From Clostridia bacterium (GTDB lineage Bacteria > Bacillota > Clostridia > Oscillospirales > CAG-272), in assembly GCA_017451735.1 (NCBI GenBank), contig JAFTNU010000074.1, forward strand, positions 1 to 40,983: DNA of 40,983 nucleotides, in the 5' to 3' direction. Numbering within the stretch: the first letter of the stretch is position 1; the number at the start of each line of letters is the position of its first letter. Shown here piece after piece: positions 38,047 through 40,983 of the stretch. The notes beneath the pieces were generated by a model that saw only the letters and a program-made list of their open reading frames with translations, ran no database searches and was not told the origin of the DNA. A program made the translations under genes and the position numbers.

Positions 38047-39708
38047 ATGACGAAAAAGGAAAGCGGAAACAAGAAAATCAGCACTCAAAAAAGAAAAACA
38101 CTGAAAAGCATTCAGCAAAAATTCTTTCATATGCAGTTGATATTGATCGCGGCGCTGGCGGTGTTTCTGGGCGTTGCTGGAACGCTGATCAACATTCAAT
38201 TCGAAAAAGAAAAGCGTGACCGAAATCTGCAAAACGTGGCGGAGGCTATTGCGCGCTCGCCGCTTCTTATCGGGCAAGCGTCGGGATCCGACGTGACGGA
38301 CGGCAATGCTGCATTGATGGAGTATCTGGATTCACTCAAGGAGTCCTTGGATGATATTGATGTGATCTCGGTGGTGGTGGGCGACAATGTACGCTTGTAT
38401 CACTCCAATCACGAGCTGATCGGTACCGTTTATGACGGTACGCTCCCCGATTTTGCGGATGCATCGGCAGAATACTATGCGACCAACGAAAGCGGACCCT
38501 CGGGCACACAGCGGCGTGCCTACGCGGCGATCTATGATGAGAACGGCAATTATGCGGGCTTTGTCATGGCCATTATGCTGATGGAAAATATCCGTGAAGA
38601 GACCTGGCAAACGCTTTTGATCTATCTGATGATCACCGTTGTGGCAATTTTGCTGGAGGTGATGATATCCAACGAGCTGTCGGGAAAGATCAGAGACAGT
38701 CTGCTTGGGTACGAGCCCGATGTGTTTTCTGCAATGTATCAGATGCGCGATAACATTCTGGAATCGCTGGATGAGGGGATCATCGCCGTAGACAGTGACG
38801 GTACGGTGCAATTTGCCAATGGGGCGGCGATGACCATGCTGGAAAAGGATGAGGGAGAGAGCCCGGTGGGGAAGCATCTGGATGATGTTTGTGACGGCGC
38901 ATTGCTGTCCCGTACCATCGAGAGCGGTGAAAAGGAGTTTAACGGCACTCTGGAAAGCGGAGATATTCTGATCGACCGTATTCCGATCAAGGAGGAGGAT
39001 GCGGTCGTCGGCGCGGTGGGAATCCTTCATAACAGAAAGGAATACACCAAGCTGATGGAGGATCTGACGGGTACACGGTATCTGGTGGATTCCATGCGGG
39101 CCAATAATCACGATTTTACCAATAAGCTTCATGTCATATTGGGCCTCATTCAAATGGGTATGTACGATCAGGCCACAGCTTATATCGAAAATATTACCAT
39201 CCTGCAGCGCTCTGCCATCAGTAAGATCATGAATGCGGTAAGCGAGCCTGCGGTGGCGGCACTGCTGATCGGCAAGACCGCCCGTGCCTCGGAGTTGAAT
39301 ATCAAATTTATTTTACGGGAAGGCTGCTGTTATGCGGGGGCGGATATGCATCTGCCAGCCGAGGTGTTGGTTACGATCATCGGCAATCTGATTGATAATG
39401 CGTTTGAAGCCATGAACGAGCGCGAGGCCCCTTATGACGCCCCCAAGGAGCTATTGTTCGGCATCTACTCCCGTCCGGGTGCGGTGCTGATCACCACGGA
39501 TGACACGGGCAAGGGCATTGCGGAAAAGGACCTGCCTCATATTTTTGAAAACGGTTATTCTACCAAGGGAGCGGGGCGGGGAACCGGACTTTATCAGGTC
39601 AAGAGCATGGTCGAAGGACTTGGAGGAACGATCACCGTGGAATCTCAGGAGGGTGTCGGCACCTCCTTCTCGGTCAGTTTTACAAACGGAGGAAAAAAGG
39701 ATGTATAA
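38047..39708 (+). CDS. Sensor histidine kinase, CitA/DcuS type
   Basis: The protein has 553 residues. A membrane helix (about 29-50) and a second (about 188-206) flank an extracytoplasmic sensor domain with 'VGDNVRLYHSNHELIG' (Arg116, His119), the ligand-binding pattern of citrate/dicarboxylate sensors. A cytoplasmic PAS domain (about 230-330) follows. The dimerisation helix carries the phosphorylated His355 in 'MRANNHDFTNKLHVILGLIQMG', typical of the SpoOB-like CitA/DcuS class. The ATPase domain has N-box 'GNLIDNAFEA', 'DTGKGIA' and 'GRGTGLYQV'. It probably senses an extracellular carboxylate; the ligand is inference. It overlaps the regulator gene by 8 bases. Confidence 0.9.
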   Translation: MTKKESGNKKISTQKRKTLKSIQQKFFHMQLILIAALAVFLGVAGTLINIQFEKEKRDRNLQNVAEAIARSPLLIGQASGSDVTDGNAALMEYLDSLKESLDDIDVISVVVGDNVRLYHSNHELIGTVYDGTLPDFADASAEYYATNESGPSGTQRRAYAAIYDENGNYAGFVMAIMLMENIREETWQTLLIYLMITVVAILLEVMISNELSGKIRDSLLGYEPDVFSAMYQMRDNILESLDEGIIAVDSDGTVQFANGAAMTMLEKDEGESPVGKHLDDVCDGALLSRTIESGEKEFNGTLESGDILIDRIPIKEEDAVVGAVGILHNRKEYTKLMEDLTGTRYLVDSMRANNHDFTNKLHVILGLIQMGMYDQATAYIENITILQRSAISKIMNAVSEPAVAALLIGKTARASELNIKFILREGCCYAGADMHLPAEVLVTIIGNLIDNAFEAMNEREAPYDAPKELLFGIYSRPGAVLITTDDTGKGIAEKDLPHIFENGYSTKGAGRGTGLYQVKSMVEGLGGTITVESQEGVGTSFSVSFTNGGKKDV

Positions 39709-40375
39709 GGTATTGATCGTAGAAGACGATCCCATGGTCGCCATGATCAACGAGCAGTATATTGCCCGACATAAGCAATTCTGCCTTGAGGGCAAATGCA
39801 AAGACGGCAAAAGTGCCTTGGAATTTCTGGAAGGCCATCAGGTGGATCTTATCATTCTGGATGTATTTATGCCCCAGATGGACGGCTTTGAGACGCTTCG
39901 GCAGATCCGCAAGCAGAATATACCAGTGGATGTGATCATGGTGACCGCCGCAAACGATCGGGAAGCGCTGGAGACCGCCCTGCACCTGGGGATCGTGGAT
40001 TATCTGGTCAAGCCCTTTACGTTTGATCGCTTTCGCATGGCTCTGGACAAATTCATTGCCCAGACCGATGCACTCAAGGATCTTAGAACACTGAATCAGA
40101 AAAATATCGATTTTATCATTGACAATGCGCGCAAGAAAAGCGAGGAGATATATCCCAAGGGGATTCAGGAAAAAACATTACACCTGATCCTGGGGTATCT
40201 GAACAAGCATCGGGACTATATGCTGACCGGCGACGCCATTGCCGAAGAAACGGGACTGACCGGGGTAACGGTGCGCCGCTATCTGAATTATCTGGTGGAG
40301 TCGGGCAAGGTCGTCGGTGAGATGAACTACGGCACCGGCGGCAGACCGTGTATGCTGTACCGCGCTCTGGAATAG
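39701..40375 (+). CDS. Response regulator, CitB/DcuR type
   Basis: The protein has 224 residues. The receiver domain (about 1-120) has acidic pocket Glu8-Asp9-Asp10, phosphorylated Asp54 in 'LIILDVFMPQMDGFETL' and Lys in 'DYLVKPFTFDRF'. The C-terminal helix-turn-helix (about 150-224) has 'GDAIAEETGLTGVTVRRYLNYLVESGKVVGEMNYGTGGRP', as in CitB/DcuR/DctR. ATG 39701 overlaps the kinase stop, behind ACGGAGG. The target is probably a carboxylate transporter or metabolic operon that is not identifiable in the window; the divergent PQ-loop gene is a possible neighbour target. Confidence 0.92.
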   Translation: MYKVLIVEDDPMVAMINEQYIARHKQFCLEGKCKDGKSALEFLEGHQVDLIILDVFMPQMDGFETLRQIRKQNIPVDVIMVTAANDREALETALHLGIVDYLVKPFTFDRFRMALDKFIAQTDALKDLRTLNQKNIDFIIDNARKKSEEIYPKGIQEKTLHLILGYLNKHRDYMLTGDAIAEETGLTGVTVRRYLNYLVESGKVVGEMNYGTGGRPCMLYRALE

Positions 40376-40650
40376 TCCCGTAACGGGGTAAGAAAAGCGT
40401 TGAAAAGTGGGAGGCCGAGTGAAAACCGTACTCTTCTTCTTTGGCGGCGAGGATCGGATTTGTGCGGATTATGTGAGCACGTTCTGCTTTTTTATCGACA
40501 TAAAATTGCCAATCATAAGTTGCGAATTGCGGCACACAATATATTCGGAGCGCGAAAGTGCTCTTGAAAATAGATAAAAGCCCACGCTTCGCCGCGTGTC
40601 AGCAGATGATGCTCGATCGATGGCGGACACGCGGGCGAAGGAGAAACAAA
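40376..40650 (+). other. 275-base interval before the spore protein gene
   Basis: No convincing gene is seen. It contains a short palindrome (CCCGTAACGGG) just after the response regulator gene and, at its right end, the hairpin described at 40587. A sporulation sigma-factor promoter is expected here, but none matches clearly enough to be placed. Confidence 0.5.
40587..40640 (+). promoter_or_regulatory. Hairpin in the spore protein leader, overlapping the ribosome binding site
   Basis: CTTCGCCGCGTGTC pairs with GACACGCGGGCGAAG (one bulge) around a 25-base loop. The last three bases of the right arm belong to the AAGGAG ribosome binding site (40638-40643) of the gene at 40651, so folding could limit translation. 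Confidence 0.45.
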
Positions 40651-40890
40651 ATGGCAAACAAGCAGGCAAAGAAGGCCCTGGAACAGTTCAAGATGGAGGC
40701 CGCTAACGAAGTCGGCGTCAACCTTCAGCAGGGTTACAACGGCGACCTTACCGCTCGTCAGGCCGGTTCCATCGGTGGCCAGATGGTCAACAATATGAAC
40801 CCCGTACGAACTATGAGATTTGAACGTCATAACCGCATATCGCAAGGACACAAAATAACCGTCAAGTACGCGTTTTCCCTTACGGTATAA
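40651..40890 (+). pseudogene. Small acid-soluble spore protein (alpha/beta type), 3' end replaced
   Basis: The frame encodes 79 residues. Residues 1-49 are a clear alpha/beta SASP: 'KKALEQFKMEAANEVGVNL' (region of the germination protease site) and 'DLTARQAGSIGGQMVNNM'. These proteins coat DNA in dormant spores. Intact members end some 10-15 residues later in a helical tail. Here the sequence instead continues with an unrelated, Arg-rich 30-residue tail, followed by a TnpV-like gene. A mobile element therefore probably entered at about 40797. ATG 40651 follows AAGGAG; the open frame upstream is not coding. Whether the chimeric product works is unknown. Confidence 0.7.
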
Positions 40891-40983
40891 GGCTTTGATG
40901 AAATAAAACGTACGGAGGAACAAAGAAATGAAGGACAGCAAAACCATTTACGAACAGCTCGGAGGTACATACCGCGAGGAAAA
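40797..40983 (+). mobile_element. Left end of a Tn4451-like element (right part outside window)
   Basis: The spore protein frame loses its family match at about 40797, and the following ~130 bases match no housekeeping gene and precede a TnpV-like start. Tn4451/Tn4453-type mobilisable transposons carry tnpV and insert at GA dinucleotides; a GA is present at the break (ATGA). The element type is inference from one short gene start. Confidence 0.45.
40928..40983 (+). CDS. TnpV-like transposon protein, 3'-truncated by window edge
   Basis: ATG 40928 follows ACGGAGGAAC. The 18 visible codons read 'KDSKTIYEQLGGTYREE', matching the opening of TnpV-family proteins ('IYEQxGGTYxEE'), small proteins of unknown role on Tn4451-like and related clostridial elements. 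Only the start is visible, so the rest of the protein and its length cannot be judged. Confidence 0.65.
   Translation, partial: MKDSKTIYEQLGGTYREE

Overview
The window looks like a spore-forming Clostridia (Firmicutes), probably an uncultured gut lineage. The evidence is an alpha/beta-type small acid-soluble spore protein, type III glutamine synthetase, a DapL-type diaminopimelate route, a GatCAB amidotransferase, a tryptophan T-box and strong AGGAGG ribosome binding sites. No rRNA, tRNA, CRISPR array or integrase gene was seen. Species cannot be named from the sequence alone.

Layout. (1) 1 to about 9870 is an AT-rich accessory island for iron or siderophore handling. It holds a siderophore-type binding protein (5' end outside the window), a small Cys-rich protein, a 42-residue membrane peptide, a DtxR-type regulator with Fe-type metal ligands, an ECF transporter (S component, T component and fused double ATPase), an AraC regulator, a pair of YbtP/YbtQ- or IrtA/IrtB-like ABC proteins, and a DUF6061-like gene. 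The island ends inside a lipid (diacylglycerol) kinase gene, of which only the first ~34 codons remain. (2) 10.1-15.4 kb, minus strand, is a nitrogen assimilation operon: three-piece (archaeal-type) glutamate synthase, a short type I glutamine synthetase and an ANTAR RNA-binding regulator, ending in a strong terminator. (3) 15.66-35.14 kb, plus strand, runs divergently as a nearly gapless gene train: type III glutamine synthetase, an Amt-PII fusion, gatCAB, purC, guaA, pyrG, purF, carA, carB (interrupted by one in-frame TAG), dapF, dapL and nadE. Most of these enzymes make glutamine or use its amide nitrogen. (4) 35.16-36.8 kb is a tryptophan T-box leader and a lone trpB. (5) 36.9-37.9 kb, minus strand, holds an SGNH-like protein and a three-helix PQ-loop-like protein. 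(6) 38.0-40.4 kb is a CitA/DcuS-type histidine kinase and its response regulator. (7) 40.65 kb to the end is a spore protein gene whose 3' end is replaced by a mobile element, with a TnpV-like gene starting at the right edge.

How the parts work together. In the island, a DtxR-type repressor and an AraC activator probably both control the ECF operon: a perfect 7-bp palindrome sits just before the ECF S-gene. A composite ~32-bp site, ending 16 bp before a -10 box, occurs in front of both the ECF operon and the YbtPQ-like pair, on either side of the araC gene. In the nitrogen region, both divergent promoters are near-consensus. Both transcripts begin with a hairpin carrying the same hexaloop, AAAGGC, which has the A1/G4 pattern known for ANTAR targets. 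The ANTAR protein is encoded at the end of one of the two transcripts, suggesting a self-contained antitermination circuit for the whole glutamine cluster.
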